A stretch of 64,000 bases of DNA from a bacterium (GTDB taxonomy: Bacteria > UBP4 > UBA4092 > JAOAEQ01), in the NCBI GenBank assembly GCA_026416715.1, contig JAOAEQ010000001.1:178943-242942 (forward strand), read 5' to 3'. A model generated the notes under the pieces. That model was not told where the DNA came from. It made no database searches and worked only from the letters and a program-made list of their open reading frames with translations. Of the stretch, positions 1 to 8,065 are shown one piece after another. Within the stretch, counting starts at the first letter, position 1. Each line of letters opens with the position of its first letter. Made by a program: the position numbers and the translations under genes.

Positions 1-42
1 TTTACATCGCGGGTCAACAGAAGTGTGACTCCGCGTTAAACA

Positions 43-654
43 CTATTTCGCTAGTTTCGCAGCGATTGTTGCCACATGTTTCCCTTGGAACCGCGCGCCA
101 GCAAGCTCGTTCTCACTCGGGAACCGTTCACCCTTTGTGCCGGCAATCGTTGATGCGCCGTACGGTGAGCAACCGGTAATTTCATCATTACGCATCTGCC
201 CTTGAAAACTATACGGTAGACCAACAACTACCATTCCATGATGTAACAGCGTGATGATGAAACTTAAGATAGTTGCTTCCTGCCCGCCATGTTGTGTTGC
301 GGCACTAACGAAAATACTGCCGACTTTCCCGATCAATGCGCCTTTCGCCCAGAGTTGACCGGTTGCATCGAGAAACTGCCGCATCTGCCCGCAGATATTC
401 CCGAATCGCGTCGGAGTCCCGAAAATAATCGCATCCGCAGTCTCGAGTTCATCAACCGTACATATCGGAACATGCGCGAACGATTTCTGCGCATCTACCG
501 CACCCATCATCTGCAGAACTGCCGGTGGTAAAGTTTCCGGTACCCGACGCAAGACTACTTCCGTTCCTGGGACTTCTTTCGCCCCTTCAGCAACCGCTTC
601 CGCCATCCGATAGGTATGCCCATACATCGAATAGAAAACTATCAGGATTTTCAT
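43..654 (-). CDS. wrbA: WrbA-type NAD(P)H:quinone oxidoreductase
   Basis: Flavodoxin-fold cytoplasmic FMN enzyme expected to reduce quinones by two electrons, avoiding semiquinone radicals. The 203-residue length is usual for WrbA. Visible family motifs are the N-terminal FMN phosphate loop (YSMYGHT, residues 8-14), the isoalloxazine-binding loop GTPTRFGN, the [10 protein letters not shown] segment and the late SPYGAST loop. A GGAGGT ribosome site lies 7 bases before the ATG. It is the last minus-strand gene at the window edge, separated by about 265 AT-rich bases from the AIPR gene, so it is probably its own transcription unit and not part of the BMC operon. Family assignment is firm; the physiological quinone is unknown. 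Confidence 0.93.
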   Translation of the reverse strand: MKILIVFYSMYGHTYRMAEAVAEGAKEVPGTEVVLRRVPETLPPAVLQMMGAVDAQKSFAHVPICTVDELETADAIIFGTPTRFGNICGQMRQFLDATGQLWAKGALIGKVGSIFVSAATQHGGQEATILSFIITLLHHGMVVVGLPYSFQGQMRNDEITGCSPYGASTIAGTKGERFPSENELAGARFQGKHVATIAAKLAK

Positions 655-919
655 AAGCGATACCTCCAGAAAACTTGATTAAACGCTAATATAACAAATT
701 TCAACTATAGCATTATAAAATTGGTCTTCCTGTCTCTTGAATTTTTTGTACAACAGACAAAAATTCAACTTGATAGAATAACTTCAATTAAATAAGCAAA
801 TTACCCAAATTTTAATCTTATTTGGAATACTTAGTCTATGATTTATATCACATCATTAATTACCCTGAACTTGGTATAAGTCAATTTATTACAGTTAAGG
901 CAAGCCACAAATAATACGT

Positions 920-2692
920 TTACTTCAAATATTTTTGAACCCATCTCCAACGACTATATGCAAAATTCATGCTGCGTTCATAAGCCTTATTAGCACGCAA
1001 GAAACTATAATTTCCTTCTGCAACTTTATCCGCATAAAATTTATCCTCTACTACACTTGAAATAATCGGTCTACAACGAGTAGAAGCAAGGTTTGCTAAG
1101 TAATCAGTATATTGTGCTGACATACTCATATCCTTACCATAATTTTCAGCCAGAGAATTAATATCAGGACTATTTAATAATCCCTGACAGAGTAATGCCC
1201 ACAAGAGATTTCTGGCGCGATAAATAAACCAATACTTATTTGGTCCTCTCTCTTCAATTTCTCTTAGCAACCTATGCAAACGGAATTGTATTTTATAACA
1301 AAGTACTATTAAACGAACATCTGAACGCAAACGACCTTGATTGAAAACCTGATTGTAAGCCCTGTCATCTTCAAATATTCTACGCATATTAGATAAAGCT
1401 GCAATATTTCCATCACTTACCAAGAATGTTTGAGCAAGTTTTACTAATTGAATAGCTCTAACTTCTTCTGTAATTCCTTCCTCTTCCATTTCTTCGGGAC
1501 TAAGATTTTGAAATGCGGCTTCTTGCCGTTCGTAATAGATTCCTAATTCATCTCTAAATCTGTCTTGCAGTTCAAGTTGTATTAAATCGTTTGCATGTAG
1601 ATTCCATGGTTCTATAGGATTTTGACGATTATTATTTATAGTTACTGATGTTACAAATTCTTGATCTGCTTGTGTTATTATTTTACACGGTACAAAAAGT
1701 TTATTTAAAATCTCTCTGTTCTCTTCCAAACGCTTATTATCTTTATTATTGTCAATAAACTCTCTAAAAGTGGTTATGGTTTGAGCTCCGTTAAGAAGTC
1801 GAGGAGCAGTTATATGACAATGTTCATCTTTATATTCTACTTTTTCAGCATAGAGAGTAATTCCATTATGATTAAAAGTAAAAACTTCAGGGCGTTCTAT
1901 ATTATCTAATACTATATGTTTTAGAGCTTTAGAAATTGCACGATTTACAGCCTTACTACTTCCAAGACCGTATCTAATATTTCTTTCAAAAAAGCGTTGT
2001 CCCATTTCTCTATACATATCCAATAAATCAACAAGTCGTACAAAACTGAAGTACATCTTTTCATCTTTTGGTCCAACACGAGAAAGTATATCTTTTAAAG
2101 GTGTCTTATAAGTATATGTTCTTGTTATGTCTTTAACTGTCCCCACTTTACCTGTTACAGATCTAAATTCTACTACCATATTAACCTGTCTTCCACTGAA
2201 AAATTGATCGATCAAGTATTTCTTATTTTCTAGATCTTCTCGAAGTTTATCCAAGACTTCACTCAGTTTTGCTTCTTGGGGATCTCCAGTAAACACAAAT
2301 CGGAAACAAACTTGTTCAATAATTGCTCTATTATCAACCATACAACTTCTAAGCTGAAGAATTATCTGATTTTTCTCAACATCAACATTAGGTGATGAAA
2401 AAATACGTTCCATACCCTTATCGATCAATCTTTGAAGAGAATCTTTAAATAAATGATATGAATTAGAATATTTAAATTGAAATAGATATAAATTACGCTT
2501 ATTCTTATCAAAATGAAATCCATCGATACCATAATCATTTCCACCAAAAGCTATTTGATTAATAGCTTCTTCTCTTTTCAAATCAAATTCATGTTCAAGG
2601 TATACTAAACCAAAATAATCATTTTTCACTCCACCATGAATATTTTTTAAGTCTGAGTACGCTTGATCAATTAATCGATCGAGATTCGCCAT
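920..2692 (-). CDS. AIPR-family (abortive infection phage resistance) protein with nuclease-like N terminus
   Basis: A 590-residue protein resembling the AIPR family (Pfam PF10592), linked to phage abortive infection. The core is visible around residues 230-320: an F-x-x-N-I-R-x-x-L-G stretch, then the FNHNGITLYAE segment and P-R-L-L-N-G-A-Q-T. The N terminus holds G-I-D-G-F (residues 55-59, Asp57) followed by Q-F-K (residues 72-74), the D...Q-x-K spacing of Mrr-like PD-(D/E)xK nucleases, so a DNA-cleaving module is plausible (inference). A good Shine-Dalgarno (GGAGG) precedes the ATG by about 9 bases. The gene looks more AT-rich than its neighbours, which suggests acquisition. No toxin, methylase or second defence gene flanks it. 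Confidence 0.8.
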   Translation of the reverse strand: MANLDRLIDQAYSDLKNIHGGVKNDYFGLVYLEHEFDLKREEAINQIAFGGNDYGIDGFHFDKNKRNLYLFQFKYSNSYHLFKDSLQRLIDKGMERIFSSPNVDVEKNQIILQLRSCMVDNRAIIEQVCFRFVFTGDPQEAKLSEVLDKLREDLENKKYLIDQFFSGRQVNMVVEFRSVTGKVGTVKDITRTYTYKTPLKDILSRVGPKDEKMYFSFVRLVDLLDMYREMGQRFFERNIRYGLGSSKAVNRAISKALKHIVLDNIERPEVFTFNHNGITLYAEKVEYKDEHCHITAPRLLNGAQTITTFREFIDNNKDNKRLEENREILNKLFVPCKIITQADQEFVTSVTINNNRQNPIEPWNLHANDLIQLELQDRFRDELGIYYERQEAAFQNLSPEEMEEEGITEEVRAIQLVKLAQTFLVSDGNIAALSNMRRIFEDDRAYNQVFNQGRLRSDVRLIVLCYKIQFRLHRLLREIEERGPNKYWFIYRARNLLWALLCQGLLNSPDINSLAENYGKDMSMSAQYTDYLANLASTRCRPIISSVVEDKFYADKVAEGNYSFLRANKAYERSMNFAYSRWRWVQKYLK

Positions 2693-2733
2693 ATAAATTA
2701 TCCTCCTATTGATTTCTCTTAAATCCTTAATTT

Positions 2734-2759
2734 ATCAGATTACAAAAATTACATCTGAT
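2734..2759 (-). promoter_or_regulatory. Palindrome upstream of the AIPR gene
   Basis: Perfect 7-bp inverted repeat ATCAGAT / ATCTGAT with a 12-base AT-rich spacer, centred about 55 bases before the AIPR start codon. It could be an operator limiting expression of a costly defence gene, or a weak leader hairpin. No regulator gene is adjacent. Confidence 0.35.
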
Positions 2760-2842
2760 TTTTATTTTATAGCCTTTATATGTTCTAGAACCAGAAAAGA
2801 TTGTTTATAATACTTCCTGAATTCATAATAATTTGCAGAATC

Positions 2843-4273
2843 TTAACTTATTTCTAGACTCTTTCTAAGCACTAACCGTCGGGCACGAGTAAAATGCCGG
2901 GCGGTAGTCGGTCCTTCCCCAGTTGGTCCGGCAATCGTGAACGAAGTCGGTCCATCAGCTTCATAACCGAGCGTTGACCCGCAATGCGTATTCGCAGCGA
3001 ATAACGTGCATTGGATAGCTTTCGCAAACGCGGTTATCCGGTCGATATTCTTCGAATGAATTAATGCGGTATGCCGGAACCCATGTTCAACTTCAACCGC
3101 AACTCTGACTGCTTCATCGAAATCGGTAACGCGAACTATCGGTAGTATCGGCATCATCAATTCTTCCTGCACAAACGGATGGTCTTTGTTCGTTTCAACT
3201 ATTATTAGGATAATCTCATCACTAACAGTTATCCCGAGTTGCGCAAGTATCAGTTTCGCATCTTTCCCAACCCAGTTTTTGTTCAGGGTATTATCCGGAT
3301 TCAATACTACCCAAGCTAACCTATTCAATTCACTTGGCTGAAGTAAATATGCACCGTTTTTCTGCATTTCATCAATTAGTTTATCCGCAACGGTTCGGAT
3401 AACAATCAGCTCTTTTTCGCAGACGCACGGCATGTTATTATCAAACGAACTCCCTTGAACGATATATTTCGCTGCCGATGCGATATCCGCAGTTTCGTCA
3501 ACGATAACCGGCGGATTCCCCGGACCGGCGGCGATAACTTTTTTCCCAGCGGTCATCGCTGCACGAACCACACCACCGCCGCCCGTTGCCGCAATCATAT
3601 TCACTTTCGGATGTTTCATTAATTCTGCAGAAGTGCGTAACGTCGGGTCCGCAACGGAAGTCATTAGATTCTCCGGACCGCCAGCAGCGACTATCGCGCG
3701 GTTCAACCGCTGCATCGTTTCAATGGTACAATTTTTAGCGCTCGGATGCGGATTGAATACCACCGCATTTCCTGCAGCAATCATGCTAATCCCGTTATTG
3801 ATAACGGTCGCGGTCGGATTGGTTACCGGAGTTATCGCTGCAATAACGCCTATCGGTGAATAGAGCGAAAATTCCGTAGTTTCATCGCCGCTTCGCGAGA
3901 GTAACGGTAAATCTTCTACACCGGGAGTTTTAGTCGCAACCAGAACATTTTTTATCTTTTTATCCGCAACACGACCCATTTTTGTTTCCGCAACCGCTAG
4001 TTCAGCTAGCGATAACGCATTATCGAGCGCGCATTTGCGCATCGCAGCAATGATTTCTTTCCGTTTCTCGAACCCGAGTTTGATAAGCTGTTTCTGCGCT
4101 CTTGCCGCAGCTTCAACTGCAGAATCTATATCTGCAAAAACGCCGTCTTTTTGCAGCGGGCGAGTTGCGACATCGCTTCCGGTTCCTTGAACTGCAGAAA
4201 CGATTTTTTCCTGCTGGATATTTTTTAAGACCTGGTTAACAATTCGGTTAAGTTCTTGTTCGCTAATAGCCAT
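2843..4273 (-). CDS. BMC-associated CoA-acylating aldehyde dehydrogenase (PduP/EutE type)
   Basis: Oxidises an aldehyde to acyl-CoA with NAD+ inside the microcompartment; with the aldolase of this operon the substrate is most likely lactaldehyde (inference). At 476 residues it matches PduP/EutE. Residues 1-20 form an amphipathic helix (ISEQELNRIVNQVLKNIQQ), typical of an encapsulation peptide, followed by a variable linker. The catalytic cysteine is in NNMPCVCEKE (Cys283), and the glycine-rich cofactor region ATGGGGVVRAA lies near residues 229-239. It is the last gene of the BMC run, 159 bases after the flavoprotein gene, with two strong hairpins in that gap. Confidence 0.92.
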   Translation of the reverse strand: MAISEQELNRIVNQVLKNIQQEKIVSAVQGTGSDVATRPLQKDGVFADIDSAVEAAARAQKQLIKLGFEKRKEIIAAMRKCALDNALSLAELAVAETKMGRVADKKIKNVLVATKTPGVEDLPLLSRSGDETTEFSLYSPIGVIAAITPVTNPTATVINNGISMIAAGNAVVFNPHPSAKNCTIETMQRLNRAIVAAGGPENLMTSVADPTLRTSAELMKHPKVNMIAATGGGGVVRAAMTAGKKVIAAGPGNPPVIVDETADIASAAKYIVQGSSFDNNMPCVCEKELIVIRTVADKLIDEMQKNGAYLLQPSELNRLAWVVLNPDNTLNKNWVGKDAKLILAQLGITVSDEIILIIVETNKDHPFVQEELMMPILPIVRVTDFDEAVRVAVEVEHGFRHTALIHSKNIDRITAFAKAIQCTLFAANTHCGSTLGYEADGPTSFTIAGPTGEGPTTARHFTRARRLVLRKSLEIS

Positions 4274-4292
4274 AATAGGTTACCTTTTCACT

Positions 4293-4349
4293 CGCTCCTA
4301 TCGGAGCGTCTTTATTGTTGTCTTATCGTATCCAGCGCTTCTGCGCTGG
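4293..4349 (-). promoter_or_regulatory. Two tandem hairpins between the flavoprotein and aldehyde dehydrogenase genes
   Basis: Two perfect stem-loops: CGCTCC/GGAGCG with a 4-base loop (4293-4308) and CCAGCGC/GCGCTGG with a TTCT loop (4332-4349). No U-run follows on the minus strand, so they look more like mRNA processing or stability elements than intrinsic terminators. Confidence 0.5.
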
Positions 4350-4432
4350 GCTATGGTCATCTTGTTGCTACCAGAACTAAAAATTGACTAGTAATCTGAG
4401 CTGGGGCTAACGGGACGAATTGATAGTATCTG

Positions 4433-5221
4433 TTAAATCCATTCTAATTCGATATTTAATTCTTTTGCGGTATCGCGAGCGAGCGGTGTAACGATACTTC
4501 CTTTGCGAACCCTAATTTTTTTATCACCGCTACTCGCTGCGGATTTGATATCGTATTCAGTTATGATTTTTTTCTCCGGTCCTTTCCGTGGGATTGATTC
4601 TAGTATAGAAACTGTCTCTTCAGCGAGATCGTCTACCGGAACCAATCGGATACCATATTGGATTAATTTATCTAATTCGGTATGAATCGATTGGATGATT
4701 GCCGGAGCCATTTCCGGTGTTCCGCAACGCGGGCAGTTAGCCAGCATCGGGTCAGCGCCGTTCCGCGCTGCGATAATCGGTTTTTTATTAACTAATGCGG
4801 TATATAATAAATCCGTAACTAAGGTATCAGTTATCGTGGAAGCGAGTTTAATTGCGGTAGTCCGACTTAAAGTAGCTACCAAAACAAGCTCTTGCTCCTG
4901 AATAAACGATAAAACGTTCTCAGCCGGAATATCGGTTAAAACCTGATATCCGGTGGTTATGGGAAGAAGTTTATCGGTGCCGATAATTTTTTGTGCGGCG
5001 TGACTTAATAGAAAGGTAAATGTATATTTTTTCTGCTGCTGGAGTTGTTTGATTTGGTCAATTGCCGGAACGAGTCCGACATCAGACCCAGTGAAAATAA
5101 CTAGGATATTCCGACCACCTGGGTTCGGGATATTTTCCGGTATATTCATCGGCCGGCTGGAAAGATATTTTTCTATTTCTTCCCGAACGATTTTAGCGAT
5201 TTGCGTAGAATCGAATTCCAT
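4433..5221 (-). CDS. BMC-associated flavoprotein-like protein with EutQ-like tail
   Basis: A 262-residue protein of unproven function. Residues 4-20 form an amphipathic helix (DSTQIAKIVREEIEKYL) of the encapsulation-peptide type. Residues about 36-200 look like the flavoprotein/PPC-decarboxylase fold (PF02441-like), starting RNILVIFTGSDVGL, with an unusual CPRC pair (Cys163, Cys166). The last 45 residues contain the pattern I-T-x-x-D-I...I-V-T-P-x-A-R-D, resembling the module at the N terminus of EutQ from the ethanolamine compartment. It lies between pduL and the dehydrogenase, 54 bases after pduL, and is predicted to be lumenal. A redox or cofactor role is inference; it lacks an obvious alcohol dehydrogenase domain. 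Confidence 0.72.
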   Translation of the reverse strand: MEFDSTQIAKIVREEIEKYLSSRPMNIPENIPNPGGRNILVIFTGSDVGLVPAIDQIKQLQQQKKYTFTFLLSHAAQKIIGTDKLLPITTGYQVLTDIPAENVLSFIQEQELVLVATLSRTTAIKLASTITDTLVTDLLYTALVNKKPIIAARNGADPMLANCPRCGTPEMAPAIIQSIHTELDKLIQYGIRLVPVDDLAEETVSILESIPRKGPEKKIITEYDIKSAASSGDKKIRVRKGSIVTPLARDTAKELNIELEWI

Positions 5222-5233
5222 TAGAGAAAACTT

Positions 5234-5276
5234 AACCGCAGAGTTCGCAGAGAAATTCTCTGTTCGCGCTGTGGTT
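5234..5276 (-). repeat. Imperfect palindromic element between pduL and the flavoprotein gene
   Basis: Outer arms AACCGCAG (5234-5241) and CTGTGGTT (5269-5276) pair with one mismatch. The inner arms CAGAGAA/TTCTCTG (5248-5262) are perfect. The left half, read on the minus strand, is GCGAACTCTGCGGT, close to copies at 6916-6929 and 8913-8926. The element reaches into the pduL stop codon. Confidence 0.5.
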
Positions 5277-5974
5277 TATTTTATGATTTCAGCTACGGAA
5301 TTACAATGGACGCCGGCAGCGTTGGCATCATCAGTATCAAGATGGAGTTCAAGCCGGAAATTCGGACTAACCCGAATGAGCACGTTATCAAATACAACTC
5401 CGGTTTCGCCCGGGATTCGAACTCGAACTACGTCCCGGTCTTTAACTCCAAACCGTTTCGCGTCATCCGGATGCATATGGATATGCCGAATTGACCGGAT
5501 CACCGCATTGATATGAACCGACCCTTTCGGCCCGATAATAGTTACCGCAGCACCGCCTTTAACTTTGACCGATTCAGCGACCGGCGGGTCGATTCCTAAC
5601 GGAATCGCATCCGTTCGCGCGAGTTCAACCTGTGTCTGGTCACGTTCCGGACCAAGGATACGAACCTCAGGTAACGCCCGTAATTTCGGTCCGACTAGCG
5701 TAACCACTTCTTTAGCGGCAAACTGTCCCGGCTGGGATAACTCGTTCCGTTTCGTGAGCGTATAACCTGAACCGTAAAGGATATCCAAATGTTCCCGGCT
5801 AATATGGATATGCCGAACGGAAACTCCAATTGGAATTCGTAACGGCTCTTTCACAACACGACTAACAGCTATCGGCTGGACAGACGGTTCTTCCGGAGCA
5901 ACGGTGATACCGGCTTTCTGCAATTCCGCAATGACGCGCTGGCTGATAATATTAACCAGCGTCTCCCATTCCAT
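5276..5974 (-). CDS. pduL: Phosphate propanoyltransferase (PduL), BMC phosphotransacylase
   Basis: Converts acyl-CoA plus phosphate to acyl phosphate and CoA, recycling CoA inside the compartment. Two PduL half-domains are visible, each starting with a metal-binding histidine motif: VRHIHISREH near residue 55 and IRHIHMHPDDAKRFGV near residue 170. The first 20 residues (WETLVNIISQRVIAELQKAG) form an amphipathic encapsulation-type helix separated by a Pro/Glu-rich linker. The ATG at 5974 is chosen; an in-frame GTG at 5983 is possible. Neither has a clear Shine-Dalgarno, and the region just upstream is a long inverted repeat that could affect initiation. No acetate/propionate kinase is nearby. 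Confidence 0.93.
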   Translation of the reverse strand: MEWETLVNIISQRVIAELQKAGITVAPEEPSVQPIAVSRVVKEPLRIPIGVSVRHIHISREHLDILYGSGYTLTKRNELSQPGQFAAKEVVTLVGPKLRALPEVRILGPERDQTQVELARTDAIPLGIDPPVAESVKVKGGAAVTIIGPKGSVHINAVIRSIRHIHMHPDDAKRFGVKDRDVVRVRIPGETGVVFDNVLIRVSPNFRLELHLDTDDANAAGVHCNSVAEIIK

Positions 5975-5981
5975 AGAAAAC

Positions 5982-6058
5982 ACTGATTACACAGATTAAA
6001 AGAAATCGATTCCACCGCTCTAAAATCGGTGGTTTCATTCTCAATCTGTGTAATCAGT
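5982..6058 (-). repeat. Nested inverted repeat with 16-bp perfect arms, between BMC-H and pduL
   Basis: ACTGATTACACAGATT (5982-5997) is perfectly complementary to 6043-6058. Inside it a second stem CCACCG/CGGTGG (6012-6017, 6027-6032) has a 9-base loop. The whole structure ends just before the pduL start. It may be a mobile palindromic repeat or an element setting the shell:enzyme expression ratio. Confidence 0.7.
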
Positions 6059-6066
6059 TTTTATGT

Positions 6067-6345
6067 TTACTTTCCGCTCGGTAGAATTTTATCCAGTTCC
6101 TGATGCGGTCGCGGGATAACATGCACGCTCACCAGTTCCCCGACGCGTTTCGCTGCCGCAGCTCCAGCATCAGTTGCGGCTTTCACCGCACCGACATCAC
6201 CACGAACCATAACGGTTACATACCCGCCCCCGATTTTTTCTTTTCCAATCAGGGTAACGTTCGCAGCTTTAACCATCGCATCTGCCGCTTCGATTGAAGC
6301 GACGTTTCCTTTCGTTTCAATAAGTCCTAACGCTTCACCGACCAT
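6067..6345 (-). CDS. BMC hexameric shell protein (BMC-H, PduA/EutM type)
   Basis: A 92-residue single BMC domain forming hexameric shell tiles. Visible signatures are ALGLIETKG at the N terminus, the [16 protein letters not shown] helix, the pore-loop region [26 protein letters not shown], and the end [13 protein letters not shown]. Length and sequence match canonical PduA/EutM/CcmK proteins. A GGAGGGG ribosome site lies about 10 bases upstream. It is the third gene of the BMC run and lies 112 bases after the other shell gene. The GGG pore loop suggests a small, generic pore. Very secure assignment; the passing metabolite is unknown. Confidence 0.97.
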   Translation of the reverse strand: MVGEALGLIETKGNVASIEAADAMVKAANVTLIGKEKIGGGYVTVMVRGDVGAVKAATDAGAAAAKRVGELVSVHVIPRPHQELDKILPSGK

Positions 6346-6392
6346 GGTATTTCTCCCCTCCTTTATATAATTTCGAATAAATCAAATATTAG

Positions 6393-6445
6393 CGAATATA
6401 TACCGACTGACATCTGTTTGCGCGCAATTCGCGCTATATAATTCG
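6393..6445 (-). repeat. Nested palindrome between the two shell genes
   Basis: Outer arms CGAATATATA (6393-6402) and TATATAATTCG (6435-6445) match with one inserted base. An inner stem GCGCG/CGCGC with a 5-base loop lies at 6420-6434. Confidence 0.4.
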
Positions 6446-6457
6446 GATAATTCGATT

Positions 6458-6799
6458 CTATTTTTTCGGTTTTTCTGATTTCGGTTGGAGAACATCCGGC
6501 GCTCCGGTTTCCTGACTGACTACCGGAACCGAATTGATTAACGGTTCAATCTGGTCATCCGGTCGTGGAATAACATGCGCACCAACCACTTTCCCGACTT
6601 TTTGCGCAGCAACAACTCCAGCTTCAACCGCAGATTTTACCGCACTCACTTCACCAACAATTTTAACCGTCGCTAATCCCGCCCCGGGAAAAGATATTTC
6701 TTGTATGGTTACCAACGCTGCTTTAACTGCGGCATCCGCAGCTTCTAAACTCCCAACTAAACCGATCGTTTCAATCATGCCTAGCGCTTGGAGTGCCAT
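6458..6799 (-). CDS. BMC hexameric shell protein (BMC-H) with C-terminal tail
   Basis: A second single-domain BMC shell protein, 113 residues. The core (residues 1-90) has ALGMIETIGLVGSLEAADAA, a pore-loop segment with FPGAGLATVKIVGEVSAVKSAVEAG, and VGAHVIPRPDDQI. The loop differs from the first shell protein (PGAG instead of GGGY), so the pore chemistry is probably different. The last 23 residues are a Pro/Lys-rich extension ending KSEKPKK, absent from basic PduA-like proteins. GGAGGAAGACC precedes the ATG, a good ribosome site. It follows the aldolase gene by 137 bases. No BMC-T or BMC-P gene is adjacent. Confidence 0.95.
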   Translation of the reverse strand: MALQALGMIETIGLVGSLEAADAAVKAALVTIQEISFPGAGLATVKIVGEVSAVKSAVEAGVVAAQKVGKVVGAHVIPRPDDQIEPLINSVPVVSQETGAPDVLQPKSEKPKK

Positions 6800-6814
6800 G
6801 GTCTTCCTCCATTA

Positions 6815-6831
6815 AACTATCGTTAATAGTT
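6815..6831 (-). promoter_or_regulatory. Short perfect hairpin upstream of the first shell gene
   Basis: AACTAT/ATAGTT with a 5-base loop, just upstream of the ribosome site of the tailed BMC-H gene. It is small and AT-rich, so it may be chance. Confidence 0.25.
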
Positions 6832-6936
6832 ATCTTCGCTTAGCGGTTATTGTATAGTTCACGCTATGTGTGTAAAAAACAGCTGAACTGAACTTTGCAA
6901 ACTTTATAAAATCTAGCGAGCTTTGCGGTCAATTTT

Positions 6937-7791
6937 TTATTTCGATATTACTATGCGTCGAACGACTTCTTCCGTTATTTTAGCTATTAAATCATTCGCA
7001 TCTGTTTGGTTGGTTTCCGTGGTAACCGATTTCGCCTGGTGCCATAACTGCTGCTGTTTCTGCCGTAACCTTTCCTGCATCTCTTCGGTATCGCAGATAC
7101 CGCATTCTGCACATTCCGCTCCTTTACACGTTAGAACCGGACCGGTTATTCCCATCTGCTGTCGAACCGCCATTAATTTTTCTACTTGCGGTGCGGTTAA
7201 AACTTTTTCTCCGCCAAGTTGTCGCGCCGCAAGACTGATTTTCGCAAAATGCTCTAATGATTCCATTTTATAATATGCGTTATAAACATCTTTTCCAACA
7301 GTTAACGCACCGTGGTTCGCAAGCAAAACCGCATCGCATTGTTTAATCAAATCGCGAATTGAGTTCGGCACTTCTTCAGTTGATGGAGTGCCATATTGTG
7401 CGAGCGGTATACTTCCGATAGTCAGGATTATCTCCGGAAGAACGCATTTTTCGAGCGGAATGCCGGCTACCGCAAATCCGGTAGCTACCGGTGGATGCGC
7501 ATGAACAACCGCAGTTATATCCGGTCGTTCCATATATACAGCGCAATGCATTTTGATTTCTGAAGATGGTTTCAAATTCGGGTCACCAGCGATTTTATTA
7601 CCTAGCATATCGCATTTGATAAGCTGGTCAGGGGTTAAAAACCCTTTCGATAAACCACTCGGTGTCGCTAGGATTTCTTTCTCCGATATCCGAATGCTAA
7701 TATTGCCATCATTTGAAGCAACAAATCCTTTACTATACATTCGTCGACCGATTTCAACGATATCTAATTTCGCTTGGTATTCAGTTACCAT
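6937..7791 (-). CDS. Class II (fuculose/rhamnulose-phosphate type) aldolase with Cys-rich, targeting C terminus
   Basis: Zinc-dependent aldolase expected to split a deoxysugar phosphate into DHAP and lactaldehyde. Numbering from the upstream TTG at 7818, the active-site residues are Glu87 (SSEIKMH), His106 and His108 (HAHPP) and His169 (NHG). After the aldolase core (to about residue 225) come CKGAECAECGIC (Cys231, 236, 239, 242), a glutamine-rich linker, and an amphipathic helix at the extreme C terminus (DANDLIAKITEEVVRRIVIS), typical of cargo encapsulation. The ATG at 7791 is preferred over the TTG; neither has a clear ribosome site. It is the first gene of the BMC operon. The sugar is not certain; no kinase or isomerase is nearby. 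Confidence 0.87.
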   Translation of the reverse strand: MVTEYQAKLDIVEIGRRMYSKGFVASNDGNISIRISEKEILATPSGLSKGFLTPDQLIKCDMLGNKIAGDPNLKPSSEIKMHCAVYMERPDITAVVHAHPPVATGFAVAGIPLEKCVLPEIILTIGSIPLAQYGTPSTEEVPNSIRDLIKQCDAVLLANHGALTVGKDVYNAYYKMESLEHFAKISLAARQLGGEKVLTAPQVEKLMAVRQQMGITGPVLTCKGAECAECGICDTEEMQERLRQKQQQLWHQAKSVTTETNQTDANDLIAKITEEVVRRIVISK

Positions 7792-7893
7792 ATAGAACCC
7801 AAAAGTGGTAGAGTCCAAATAGTGAAAATTTTCCTAGCTTAACTTATTTTTCTTTGTTTATACATTTATTGAAGATAATCAGATTAAAAATAA

Positions 7894-7923
7894 ACTTTAA
7901 CGTAACCATATAGCTGTTGTCAA
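7894..7923 (-). promoter_or_regulatory. Candidate promoter of the BMC operon
   Basis: On the minus strand a perfect -35 TTGACA (7918-7923) is followed after 18 bases by TAAAGT (7894-7899), a partial -10, about 100 bases before the aldolase ATG. Confidence 0.35.
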
Positions 7924-8035
7924 GAGCAAATGTAGGAAAACTAGCAATAAAATCAATCGCTTAGCTACGCTTGCGACAAGTTGTTTTCCTTGACGAACTC
8001 CGAACGGTTTTATGCATAAAATTTATGTAATTTAC

Positions 8036-8065
8036 TTGACGGTATAACCGATTTTACCGTAGCAT
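8036..8065 (+). promoter_or_regulatory. Candidate promoter/operator of the MBL-fold gene
   Basis: TTGACG (8036-8041) with a weak TAGCAT-like -10 18 bases downstream (8060-8065). An inverted repeat ACGGTA/TACCGT (8039-8044, 8055-8060) overlaps it, as an operator would. Confidence 0.3.

Noticed and set aside
43-654. WrbA as a member of the BMC operon
   Set aside because: It lies beyond the AIPR gene, has its own ribosome site and lacks an encapsulation helix.
5049-5516. 155-codon plus-strand frame across pduL and the flavoprotein gene
   Set aside because: Shadow of two well-supported minus-strand genes, spanning their junction.
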